Source: Symbiodinium kawagutii (lineage: Eukaryota; Sar; Dinophyceae; Suessiales; Symbiodiniaceae). Taken from it: a stretch of DNA of 64,000 bases. Below the pieces are notes generated by a model. The model did not search any database, was not told where the DNA came from, and worked only from the letters and a program-made list of their open reading frames with translations. The first letter of the stretch is position 1. Each line of letters begins with the position of its first letter. Position numbers and translations under genes: made by a program. The stretch is from positions 488,121 through 552,120 of the forward strand of contig VSDK01012844.1 in NCBI GenBank assembly GCA_009767595.1. Direction: 5' to 3'. Shown in pieces: positions 1-13,000 of this stretch.

Positions 1-315
1 AGACATCTCTTGGTCTAGACATCTCTTGCTTCAGACATCCGTTGCTCTAGACATCTCTTGCTCTAGACATCTCTTGCTCTTGACATCTCTTGCTCTAGAC
101 ATCTCTTGCTCTAGACATCTCTTGCTCTAGACATCTCTTGCTCTAGACATCTCTTGCTCTAGACATCTCTTGCTCTAGACATCTCTTGCTCTAGACATCT
201 CTTGGTTCAGACATCTCTTGCTCTAGACATCTCTTGCTCTAGACATCTGTTCCTTTAGACATCTCTTGCTCTAAACATCTCTTGCTCTAGACTTCTCTGG
301 CTCTAGACATCTGTT
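1..315. repeat. 16-bp tandem array at the window edge
   Basis: About 19 head-to-tail copies of a 16-base unit with consensus AGACATCTCTTGCTCT. Copies differ by single substitutions and decay after about position 245. The array continues off the left edge, so its full length is unknown. It lies downstream of the last visible ABC transporter exon, probably inside the next intron of that gene. Confidence 0.95.
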
Positions 316-968
316 GCATTAGCCATCAGTTGCAGTAGTCATTGTGGTTGTTCGTAACACGGAAGTATGCTTCCAAACTTCCTTTGATAAATATAAATCT
401 AAATATTGGAGTATCAGCATTTCTTTATCTATTAATTCGTTCATTCATCTATCTACTCATCTCTTTCTCCTTTATCCATTCACATTCGTCAACTGCTATT
501 CTCTTCAGTTTTCTAATAACTCGTCCTTGGAAGTTGGTTGTCCAACCTCCACAGCACCCGAACTTCAGTGAATCGATCCCACAGGGATATGAGTCGCGTT
601 CCCCAAAAAGAGACGCATGGTTTCAGGCAGGTTGAAACCGTCATGATTCGTCCCTGCACTCATCAAACTCAAGTTGTCTCCCGCGTGGAGCGGTCACAAG
701 CACCAATGATGTAACTACGCTCGGTCAATTAATACGAAACAACTACCGTTGCAAACATGCGGTTGGTCAGCAGGCATGCTCATGAGGCTGCTGGTAGCTT
801 TGCCTCCATTGTGATTGATTCATTTCACGCCGCCTAGGGCCAAGATCTAATTGTTGCTAGTCATGATTGCCCGTGGCCAGCAACATGTCCTTTCTTGGGG
901 AACTCCCACCATCTGGGTGTACCACCTGAACGCCCGAAAATCCACATCTGACTTCTCCGAGGCACGGC
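316..968. other. No exon recognised
   Basis: The next ABC transporter exon (transmembrane helices of the second half) should lie to the left of position 969 on the minus strand. I could not find it here on either strand. The stretch holds only short chance ORFs. Confidence 0.5.
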
Positions 969-1044
969 CCCCATGGTGTTGGCCAGGTTGACTCCAAAAA
1001 TCTGCGAAACCCGCGTCATGTGACGTTCCAACGAAACCAAAAGG
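969..1044 (-). CDS. ABCB exon 21 (after coupling loop 3)
   Basis: Encodes [25 protein letters not shown], the segment following the third coupling loop. Acceptor CCAG|CCTTTT. The donor appears to be GGG|GCCGTG (GC type). It is weaker than the other exons but in phase with exon 20. Confidence 0.65.
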
Positions 1045-4000
1045 CTGGCCGTCTGATTCCTCAGAGGTCATCGCTGAGTCAGCAGCAGCTTACGATGCCG
1101 AACGAAATGGAACAAGGAACGTCATTTGATCCCACATTCCTAATGCAGGAGCTCGGAAATCCTCCCCATCAATGAAACAAATCTTGGTTTGACACAATTT
1201 ACTACATACAGTCACACAATAACCGTTATCTCACCGATGATTTCCTGCAAAAAAATGTGTTTAGCTTATCAGCTGGCAGGATTCCCCCATCTTTGCTTCG
1301 CCCAGCAACTCAGGGGTATCAAAAAAGCCCATGTGCATCCGAACGGTGCTGCCAAAAGCGGCCTTCCGGAGTCTCAGGCTGATACCCTCCTGGCGCCAGG
1401 GGAGTTTCCGGCGAAGGATCCCTCAAAGCTTCCCATCGAAAGGGCCCGGGCCTGGGCTCTGCTTTTCAAGCCAGACTTGTGGGGTCAAGTTGAAGACCTG
1501 ATGAATTCCGTTGAATTCAATTCTCCCCACCATCTTCGGCCACAGGTTCCATCGTTGTTGAGCAAAACCCTTTGCTGCGATTCCAACATCAAGTCCTTGC
1601 AACACTTGGCACCAGCCAACGCCTTAATAAGCACACACTCACAACATTCATTCCTACACTTCATGCGCAGCCCCACAAGACTTGGAACCCATCAACTGGA
1701 GTGGTGCTAGTGATTTTCTGGTCCACCTGGTCCGAATCTGCTCACAGGTGCACCAGCAACCACCACCAAAAATCCCCAACTATTTTACCTCTCATTACCC
1801 GGTACCCGGCAAAGACCTCTCCTGAACGTAGGTGAATAAACTGTTCTGGATACAGACAGCGATGCCAAAAACGACGCCCACCACCATCAGGCCAAGGCAA
1901 GCGATGTCCAAGGCATGCAGCATCTCTTCCAGCGAGTGAGCGTAAAAGCTCATCAAGGCACCGTTGAAGAAGTAGGCCTTGGCCAAGGCACCGAAACCCA
2001 GGGCTACAGCTACAGTGCGAATAGAAAAACCTGGGGCAACAACGAAAGCTCTGCGGTCAACATGTGTCAACATGTGTCAACATGTGTCAACCATCCAAGT
2101 TCGGTTCAAAAAACCACCCCATGACTCAGCCCTGCCGTGCCGCCCATCCACCTGCGCAGGCGCCGAGCCCGCTGCCAGCAGCACCCCGAGGATGGCGAAG
2201 GGCACGGCCACGCAGTCCTCGCGCGCCGCGCGGAAGAGGCGCCGCAGCGTGGACGGTCGGCCCTTGCGGACGCTGGACTCGTCGTCGCCCGTGTCCAACT
2301 CCGGCAGCTGGAGCCAGGAGCCCGACAGGCTCCTCCCAGCGGCCCCAGGGCGGTTGGGTCATCAGTTGTTGGAGATAGGATAAGATTAGTAAGATTTAGT
2401 AAGAATATAAGTGAATCATAGTGAATCTTAAAAGATTATAATAAGATCAGTACGAATAAGATTCACTCTAACAAGATTAGATGATCAGTGGCTATGAGAT
2501 TATATAAGATTCCTAAGTCATCGAGATTCTCTCAGCAAGGCTGAAGCTACAGCTGCTTGGAACTCCGCCCAGCCACCCCCAGCTTTCCCAAGCCCCCGTC
2601 GTGATACCAGAGTTGAAGGCCGGCTGGCTGGATCGTGTGTCGGCGTGGGCCTTCCTGGTGACCTGCACACGAGAACGTCACTGGGATGGGAAAATCTACG
2701 GTCAACCATTATGAACTACGATTTTTTGTGATTAACTATGATTAACTATTGTTGATTATGGTTAACTATGGTCAACAGGGAACCTCTGGTTTCAACCACT
2801 GGATGTTAGGGGTAGATTTTGCCAGAATATCACTAGCATTCCCAAGCCCACGAGCATTCCCAAATCACCAGCGCACCTATTGAAATCATTGAAGCTGCTG
2901 AACTCACAATCCACCAGTGACCAACTAGTCAGCGTGATTTTGCCGGCATTTGCCAACCTATGACGACCCCAGCTCTGTCCTACTGTCAGCTAACAGTGCT
3001 ACGGCGTTGTTAGGCTAGAAAAATGTTTGCTGACTGGTTGACTGCCAAATAAATGGCTGGAAATTGACTGCTATGAGTCTATGAGAGTATCTCACGTGGA
3101 CGATGTCACAAAACCAGGGACCCAACCATAGCGATCTCTTGGTAGTTCGCCGGAAAACAAAACGATCAACATTCCGTATCACTCGCATTGACTTTAAGAA
3201 ACAGACTCGGATAGTGAGCTTCGAGCCAAGAATAGATAGGCACTGGCACTGTTTGATCGGTTGATTTGTGAAAGTGTTTCTTCATCAACTGGAAGACATA
3301 CCACCGCACCCACACTACAACACTGCACTGTAATTCGTTCCTTGGTGCCAAGAACTCATGACATGTTCAGTCACCAGGCCCTTAGAATGGAAAAGTACTT
3401 CCCGGCCCGGTAGACCAAGGCAAGATCCGCCAAGGATGAGCCCCCTAAGCACCCCGCCTGCCGGTGTGGAGGTTGAAGAGCCTCCGCTTGACGTTTGGCC
3501 ATTGCTGCTTGCCTCATCGTTTCACATCTGGCACTTTCCACAAGGTGAATTCTGCAGTCATCCTGGAGCCTACTCACATTCCCCAGCAGATTCTGACCAT
3601 CTGGCCATCATACCACCCAGTTGATCCACATCATGGTTGTCCCAGCTTTGTGACAAGTGAGGGTCACCAAATTTACCGGTAAGACCACACCGATCTTCTA
3701 CAATCTGTTCAAAATCTCCCAACGGCCAGCTGTCGATTGCTTTATTAGACATGAAATGCCCAAAGAATTGCAGGGCTCCCTACTGGAAAAGCACCAAACA
3801 ATGGTGGTAACTGGTGATTGTTGGGGGCATCACTTGCGGAACCCGGCTGCAATCCAGGGAGCTGAAGGGAAGCCATGTTGTAGTACTGCCCCTGCTTGGC
3901 CATCAACTCCTGGTGCGAGCCCTGTTCCACACAGCGGCCCTCGGAGAGCAGGTAAATCCTGGGTGCGCCCAGCTGACATCCGTGGCATGGCTCCGCGGAT

Positions 4001-7000
4001 TTCTCCCACCCTGGTCATTGTCTGGGTGGCCATGCCCGCACTGAAACAAGTATCTCACGGTGTTGGCGCTACATCAACAGCTTACCCATCACTGACATGT
4101 ACGAGTAGCTGGTAGCTTTGGGGGTGGCATGAAACAACGCTATAGATCGCCAGCCGACCACTGGCTTCCCACCGGCTGCGTGAGTGCTTCTGCTCCGATC
4201 CCCCAACACCGCCACATCCCACAGCACATAGCCTACCAACCTCCCCAGGTACCCCTCAAAGCATGGCCGCAGTCATCAGCCTTTCAATGCCCCAGGCTCT
4301 GGTCCGAGTTGACGATGGTGGTCAAGCGATGGGCGATGGACACTGTGGTCAGTGCCCTGCCTAGGCTTTCCTCCAGTTGGTCCAGGGTCGCCTGCGCCAC
4401 CGAGTTCTTTGGAAAAATCGGCCAGCCAAGTTGACTCCAGAAAAAGACCATGGACGTAGCTTTCAAGGCCAGATAGGGCAGCAACCTTTTTGGAAATCTT
4501 ACCAGTTGGATTTCTGCGTGGCCGACATCCCCAAACATTTCACGCTTCACTATCCAAATCTTGTTGATCCCAAAACGTATCGTCTTGTTGAACCAAGGAA
4601 AGCAGAGTTAGAAGTGAGACAGGAATAAACGTGCATTCTTTCCACCCAGTTGATCCAGCAATTATGCAGCTTCCGCGGGCACTATGCTGATACGCCTAGA
4701 AATCCAAGAATGCACATGAGGGAGTTGACCCTAGATATGGCCCCCCGAAACCTGCCGAGCTCAGAGGCCTAGCCATATCTCCCAGGTCACCACAACTTGG
4801 GCCATCCCTTGGGCCATCCCTTGGGGAAACCCCCCCAGTTGCAGCTGGACGGCCTGCACCATGCGTTCGGATTCGTTGTCCAAGGCCGAGGTGGCCTCAT
4901 CCAGTAGCAGCACCTTGGGCTTCTTGGCCAGCGCCCGGGCGATGGGCACCCGCTGCCACAGCGTGCCACCTGGGCCCGGTGGGTTTTGGAAAGAGACCTT
5001 TCTGGGGATCAGATATCTCATGGTTGATATGGAGAAGGGGATCAGATCAAAACGAAAAGTTCCCGAAAATCAGAAGCGATTTTGCGAGAACTGAAAGAAT
5101 TGCCCTGCGAAGTTTCTACAAAAACCTTAGAACTGCCCTTTCCAGGAGGTACTAATAATATCAACCGGATGCACAAAAAGGATGTACATCCTTGACCGCG
5201 GGTGTTTGTCAAATAGCCTTTTCAGCTTATATTAAAACAAAGGCCATCCTCGAATCCTCCACGGTCCCTGGGTCCAGTGGGTCCATCTTGCACCCCCAGG
5301 TCCAACCCCCCCAGGTCCAACCCCCCCCCCCGCCCCGTGCCCAGAAAGGTCTCCAGACGCTCCGGCAGCGCCGTGAGCGTGTCCAGGATCTGCGCCTGCC
5401 GCGCCGCCTCGATGGCCTCCTCATCGCTGATGGCCTCGCCAGCCTCAACAGCCGACGTCTCCGGGTGGTGAATAGCCATAGGCCATACCTATATAAGCCG
5501 TAGAACAGTGGAACTATACAAGGGCCACTACTATTTATAGCCATACAGGGCCATAACTATATCAGCTGTAAAGTCATCAATCCTCACATGGTTGGATATG
5601 AATAGTCGGTTACCTCAGTTTACTCAATAGATGTTGGTGGATATGAAGAGATAATTTTTGCAAATGGATGGAAACTGGTCATTAACAATCAATGGTGATC
5701 ATCAGTTGTTGGTTGGTCAGCTGTTGGATGTTAATAATGAATGGGTTGGTTGGTGGTTACGTCAGTTGACCCTATGATGGTTGCTTAAACTATCTTAAAC
5801 TATGGTGGATTGGATGAATGATCATCATATAGTAATAATCAAATAGCATGTAAATGGCTGGTAATCTCAAATGCCTGGTGCTCATTGACGGTATACCGTG
5901 AATACTCCGTGGGCGGTTGCTGGCTCATGGTTCGCAATAATGAATGATTCATTGATGGTTGATACTTCATAGTAGTAGTAGGTTTGTCGGGCAGCACCCT
6001 AGCTCATCCCCTTAACTGCAGGGGTGGAGTAGCTGCCCGCCTAGTGTTGCACCCGGGGATCGAACCCCAGGTCCGACCCTTGAGGGAAGACGTCATTTCC
6101 ACTAGACCATACCGGCCCCCTTGATACTTCATAGTTGGTTTTCACTTTATACTTCATGGTTGGTCGATATAGAGTTTGATAGATCATGAACGGCTCCTCA
6201 ATACTTGATTCCTGGCAACCAAGGGTGCACCGTTTCTCGCTGAGGGCCATGGTCATTCGAGGTGGGTTTGTTGCAACTCCCTTTGCCCATATCTGAACTC
6301 GCAGGCAATCTGCGCTACCCAAGTTCAGCAATAATAATCAGGATCCATTATGATGAAACACCCCATCCTACACAGGTGAAGTGAACACAGAAACAGTTTG
6401 CTGCTCCACTGGGTAGTCACTACCGTTCACCTTCAACATGCTGTTGGAAGACATCCATCCATCGTGTCCCCCTGTGGCCTTGATGTTCTCCAATGCGCTG
6501 GTGGCAAAGAGCACCGGGTGCTGCCCCACGTAGCCCAGCATCCGGCGCCAAATCCGCACGGGGAAATGCCGCAAGGGAGCACCGTTCACCAGGACCTCGC
6601 CAAAGGTTGGGTCATAGAAACCTCGGCCACGGGACATCGCTCAGCTGCTTCGGCTCGGGGGGCCCATGGAAAAACGAACCGGGGAAGCTGAGGTGTCAGG
6701 CAAGAGGGCAAGTGGCTCAATGATGGTCCGAACCTGTCAGGGGAATGGATGGTTTTGACCCACTTTGCTTGGGAGGCCAATGACGGGTTTGAATATATTG
6801 GTGAGTTGATGCTCGGGTGCTGGCAGGGGATGCCAGGCTGCTGGGATGTGGGGATGTACCGCATACAGGTCTAGCATTGGCATATCGATTAGTTTTCGCA
6901 CTCGCAGCAACTGAAGCCTTGCAGTGAGCTCTGCAGCATCTATGGTATTGCCCATGTGTTTGGATGGGTCTGAGCCAGGCTGGCTCCCATTGGGAAGTTG

Positions 7001-10000
7001 CAAACCAATCGAGTCATCGCCGGCAAGTTGCGCTCAAGGAGTTGGATTGTAGTGCTCTTGCCACAGCCACTTTCGCCCACAAAGGCCACTTTCTGACCTG
7101 CCGTGAAGGAGCACAGCCATCGAGATTCCCAGGCAGATCATAAACCCCACAAGGAGCAGGCAGTATTGAACCCACAAGAAGCCCTCAAGGACGGAGTTGA
7201 TGCGGATCCTTTAGCAACGCTCATAAGAAACTGTCAACATAGACATGCACTCGGACAGTGGCCATGTTCTATGGGAAGAGGCCAGCACCCATTGCCCGTA
7301 GACTGATAAATCTAATAAATCGAATGAATAACATGATGAAGTGTAAGACTGTAAGACTATAAAGATACAGTAAAAGTGCAACACGACACATCTGAGGGGG
7401 AACCACCATTGTGCCTTTGGAGATGTAGAAGCTGAGCTTGTTGAGCACCAAGTTGTCTGGCCGGCTGGGGTATCTGAAGCCCACGTTGCGGAACTCGATG
7501 CTTTGAAGGTCCGCAAGATTGCCGGCGGCCGCGTCATCATCATCGAAGCCTGCGGAAGGAGGATGGAGGAAGGAGGATAGCAAAGGCCAAGAGCGTTGAT
7601 GATTGGTGTTTATCACTAAAAAACTTCGAATAACAAAAATGATTTCAACAAAAACCACCTGCGCCTCAGTGCCACGTGTACAACCCGCACTTTACTGCTA
7701 CACATCAACCCTGGTCAGAGTGGCGAAAGGCACAGCAATGGCAAGAATGATAACCACGACAATACGAGTGGTAAGGACAATGCTGCTGAATTGTGATGAT
7801 AATGCGGATGACGATGATGATAGGTGGCAGTTGTGATGGTGGCCGTGATGGTTCTGGTGGTCGTGGTGGCGGTGCTGCTGCTGGTGCTGCTGCTGGTGCT
7901 GCTGCTGGTGGTGCTGCTGGTAGTGGTTGTCGCTCTTGTTGTAAGTCTTACGGTCATCATCAGCATCAGTGCTCCTGCCAAATATCAGTAGCAGGATTCA
8001 ATATCATCAAATCTTTTCCTGATGTGATCGGAAGGAGCTTGATAAGGATGGAGGATGAGGATAAGGATCATGGCAATGGTCAAAGTCGGCGACGGTGCCA
8101 GCACAAACTGTGACAACAGCAGCATCAGCAACAGCGAGGACCGCTGCATCATCAACACCAACAACAGCTGCACTCACATGAACGGGGGAGGGATAGAAAG
8201 GTAAACCAAGAGAAAGCAGCCCAGCCACCCTCAGGCTCGATATCCCGGTCTTTCCAGCGGATCATCTCCTTCAAACTCTTGCTCGACACGATGGCCTTTG
8301 CCAACATTGGAGCATAGCCACTGAACCTGGAAAGGTGGCACAACTCTTGGGGCGCCATTGCTGGAGAATCAATGCACAAATTTCACCCTCCCAACAATTC
8401 CACCCAAATCAGTGAAACTGTCTTAGCATTTTTGTGGTGCTTGTTCTTTTCACCATTGCCTTCTCGAGGAGGCTGGCTGAGCTGTTGGTGTTGCTGGTGT
8501 TGTTCTGTCTACTTTCTATCCATCCCAACGTCTGCAAGGAACTGGGAGATCCCCGTCATGCCGGTGATCAGCGCGATCAACACCACAATGACGTCCCCGC
8601 CATTGACGTCAGAGTCGGTGTGACCTTCCATTCGCCCTGCAATCAGGACATGGCCTCCGAACCACAAGGTGATGGCATACAACAGCGTGAAGGAAAAGTT
8701 CTGCAGGCCCCAGAAGATCCCAATCCTGGCTCATGGTTGCAGACCAGGTCAGTCCCGCCTATATGAGGGCGGTTTTTCAATCTGTTGGGGGACCCTGAAG
8801 TAATGGTTGGTTTATTGCTATAAATCCTTAACATTGAAGGATGATTTGGGGGCACCCCTAAATTGAGAAACCGCCTACATACACCCCTGACCACTAGCAA
8901 ACAAGTGAAACACCGGGCCTATGAGTACTGCAACCTGAGAAATCTTGGACACCTTACGCTCAGGCAGCTACACCATGTGTGGACACCCCTATCAGGCAAC
9001 CCATCCTATGTTGGTTGCAAGCCCCCAGCCGAAGATCACCCGCCAAGGTTCCTGATGCCCGAGCGGATTCCACCACTGCGTGCTGCACCCAGCTGCTTCT
9101 CAAAGCAGTTCTGCTGAAAGGTCTCCGTGCCAAAGGCCGAGACCGTGCGGATGCCCATCAAGGACTCCTCGGGTGCCACTGGCAGCAACAACTTCTAGAT
9201 CAACACTTGGAGCCAAAGCCCTGTTTTGGTGATAGTTCGTACCCATGGCCTTGCAATGATGGGGGACATTGACATAGCTACCAAGAATAGTGATAAACTA
9301 GCACATTATTCGAGATCAGCCAGTGGACACGGAGTTGATACGATGTCGACGTGACCTTGAATATATGCTGGATATTGACTTGCTTTAAGTCGCGTCATTG
9401 CAAGATAGATGGCCATGAAATAAGACCACACCAAGAGAGAGAGAGAGAGAGAGAGAAGACTGGAGACATGAGACAGGAGAGAGAGACGTGAGAAATATGG
9501 ATAATCATCACTAAACAAACCTACAGAACAGGTGCCGTGTCGTGATGAGGTCCCCATCCACAGCTCCTCCGCCACAGTGCTGGCTTTGGCAAAATCCGCG
9601 GTTTGCTCCGTCATCTGCCGTTCGAGTTGCTTCGCGAAGCAGTGGCCAGTGCATGCCATGAAAGGGAAGGTTGCACAAACAATCCTCGGACAGCATCACC
9701 ATGCTGGGGGCTCCCCTGCGAAAACCTGAGGTAATTTGACTTTGTGTGCGTGTGTGTGCTGTGATTTCGTGGCAATTCTGTACACTTTCCCGGGTCACAA
9801 AACGTGTCCATGATCTGCGCTGATCATCTCCCACCCAAGGTTACTGGTCTGATATCTTTCATCAATTTTGCGGGTCACTACGTCGGCAACACCAGTCCCG
9901 GCATATGGACATGATATGGGCCAAATCTAGATTGGTCAGTTCCGTTCTTTTGGGTATTTGTTGGTTGTTCCTCTCAATGATTCATCGAGGCAGGATACCA

Positions 10001-13000
10001 AAATCCCTGCAGCTACTGCAAATAGATACACCAGAATACACCCCTAATATCCCATCCAATTACGCTTGGCCGGTTTGCACTTCTTCTCTTGCTAGGTCCT
10101 GGTGGCACACGCCAGGCAGAGTGGCGCGCTAGAAACACATGAATCACCAGCAGCCTGTTACTTGCTTATGTTGCCACTGATGGTGAAACATGGCACCCAA
10201 CCACCATTCGTGTGCCTGGCCGTAAAAACCCGGCACGGCAGCATCCCTTTTCTCTGCTGCCCGAACTTGGATTTAAGCCGGGGCCGCTGCACCGTAGCCG
10301 CCGCTGGCGGGTACCGGGGGGGGGTGCCTTCTTACCTGCACGGGGCCCAGCGAAACCCACTCAGCACACAAATTAAGGAACGAAGTTGCAGTCACAAAGG
10401 TTCCAGCAGCGACTTTCTTATGAGAGGATTCCGCCACAGATAGTATTTCCAGCTATCGAATGAGATCATCCCCCGTCGTCTTATGGGAGCTGCCACACTA
10501 CCCTCGAGTTTGGAGCAATGCCCAGGGGTATGAAGCCTCCTCCCAACCTACCGCTAGGATGAAAAGAAACAAATCCGTAACTCTAAGCGTAGTAGATTTT
10601 ATCTTTTTGGGACGCCAACTTCGAGAGAATATTTGTCATCAGCGAAGAAAATCTGCTCCAAATCGATGATGAACATTCATGACTCGATTTAAAGTAGGAC
10701 GTGCTCTCCTTTCCATACGATTTGTTCGCCCACAAGGTACCAGGGTTCAGATTCCTCTTGTACATAAACGACAACTTCGAAAACACCATTCTGAATATCA
10801 TCCAACAAACTTCAGTCAGCATCAATATTCACATTGGTCAAGTATGTGAAGCTCATGGATTGTTGATGAACCATCAAGTCTTGCGACTCAATTCATGGCT
10901 AATCATAAGCAAACTACTTTAGGTTGAAAGCCCACTTCAGACCCATCCTCTCATCCAAGTTGCTCGCTTCCAGATGCTTCCTCCATGCCACTGCACCCGG
11001 ACCTTCCCGGGTCTGCAACTGGCGGCCCTCGATCTCCAGCTTCAAGTCTGGGCGGCGACAGGTCATGAAGCATTGATTAGCCACTGCCAGTCGTAAGCAT
11101 CCACCCCTACCATTACAACTGTATGGCTGGCTATGGTTGGTCATTGCTTCCCCTACTAATCATTAGGATTGATTGTAATGACTTGAGATTAATTAATCAT
11201 CAATGGTTCATAACCACGCTACTCTTAATGCTTATGGTTGATGAACTTTTATCAATCATCAAGGGTCATGCTGCGCGGCCTAAAGGCAGTCAATAGATCT
11301 ACTCTCCGGGAAAGTCATCCGGAAGCGGAAGATCAACGGGTGATGACAATGGTACATTAACGATGACCATTCGTCAACCATTTCATCACGGCTTGTTGCC
11401 ATGCATTGCTGACCAGTATTAGCTGGCCATGATAAAGCTTTACAAACCAATGCTCCAACCACCAGCAAGAGGATGTTTCGTCGAAAAAATCCAAAAGCTT
11501 TTCTCTGTCAGATCAGTCTACGGTGAGGACTCAAAGTACCATCCTCATGGAATGCCTCCAGTTCTGAACCCCAATTCACGGGATCAGGGCCATGCTCGAG
11601 TTTTCAAATTAATCAGCGCAGCTCCATCTCCGTACTGTGCGCAAATATGTGCAGATACAACGACTGTCCCTACGAGTCAATGTTGACAGGTCAGTTTACA
11701 GCCTACTCGGATGCGACCCAGAAACCCTGGAAATAGCGACATTTTCTTTCAACTTTTTCCAGCAGCACGTTGTAATAGATGTCGGTTCGCTCCAAAAGAT
11801 TGGTTCCAAGATCACCGACCATGGGAGTGTGACCTCCCACATCGTACCTGGCTGCCAGTGATGAAAGATGCATTCCAATCTGTGTCTGGATCATGGCAAT
11901 CCAAGAAAAGCAAACAAAACGCAATGCCAGCAAGAGAAAGCGAACATTTCAAGGTGTTTTCTATCGTGTTTATCTTGAGGGCCTTCTGACCAAGAGCCCA
12001 AAATCCAAGGGCTGGAATGGCTCAAAGCAGCCCAGATACTGGCTGACTGCCATACCACTCAAGGCATAGCAGGTGTGGTAGAAATCCGCGGACTTGGTGG
12101 GTTTGTCCCTCAAACCACCGTTTGGATGCTGACAGGCCAACAGGATGTACATCTGTAAGGGCTCGGGCTTGAACCAGCAATGATCTTCCGGAAGCTCGAT
12201 CTGCTGGCTCTGCCGAAAGGCCTCGTGCAACAAGGGGAAAATGGCACCCTGCCAGAAGGAGTAGCAGCTGTCCACCAGCTTGTTGGCGCGGCCCTGCGGC
12301 TGATTATCCATCAAGGGTTGGACAGCACCTACTGTCACGATCCCTCCCGAAAACAACCACATGCACGTGGCTATCCCCAAAAAATGACCCAGCAACCAGA
12401 AGAGAAACCCAAAAAAATCAAGTATATGAATCTATGATATACAAATGCTTGGCAACAGTGGCCTGAAAGCCACCCTCATGGCTCATCTGCTTGTTCACTG
12501 CCCATCTAAGGAAACTGTGCAAATCCAAGGCATCTGCCCGACCGGCGATGCACAAAGCAGCGAGGCCACAGTAGGAATAGCCACCATGTGCCTCCAGATT
12601 TGTCCAATGCTCAGAAACTGATGACAACATCACCCCCCAAAAAAAAAAAACATCACCCAAAGAAAACACCGAACGATACTGTTTCTTAGCATGAAAACCA
12701 AAAAAATGGGGCGGTCAATCGTTGAAACTCATTGAAACTCCATGAAACTCCCAGGTTGCTCGAGCCGACGTGCTGTGGCAAACAAGCCATGAACACCCTG
12801 ATCCTTCTATCTGCTGGAATTTCAAGATCTGAACCTTCCTCCCTTGACCCTTCAACAGCATCCCAACCACTCCCAACCATCCAGCTAGCAGCCCAGAAAC
12901 TTGCCGCTACAACCAGCGGTGATCCCAAGCCTTCCCACCCTTGCAGCACCCCTTGCAGCACCTCCAGCCCCTCCTCTCCAGCAATGCCACCCTCCCAGGT

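Noticed and set aside
6018..6120. Functional tRNA gene
   Set aside because: A and B boxes are good, but the acceptor arms do not pair, no proper anticodon arm can be drawn, and a SINE body follows.
7715..8113. Thr/Ser-rich and Gly/Ala-rich ORFs on the two strands
   Set aside because: Driven by the CTGCTGGTG repeat and ACGATAATG-rich intron sequence between real ABCB exons.
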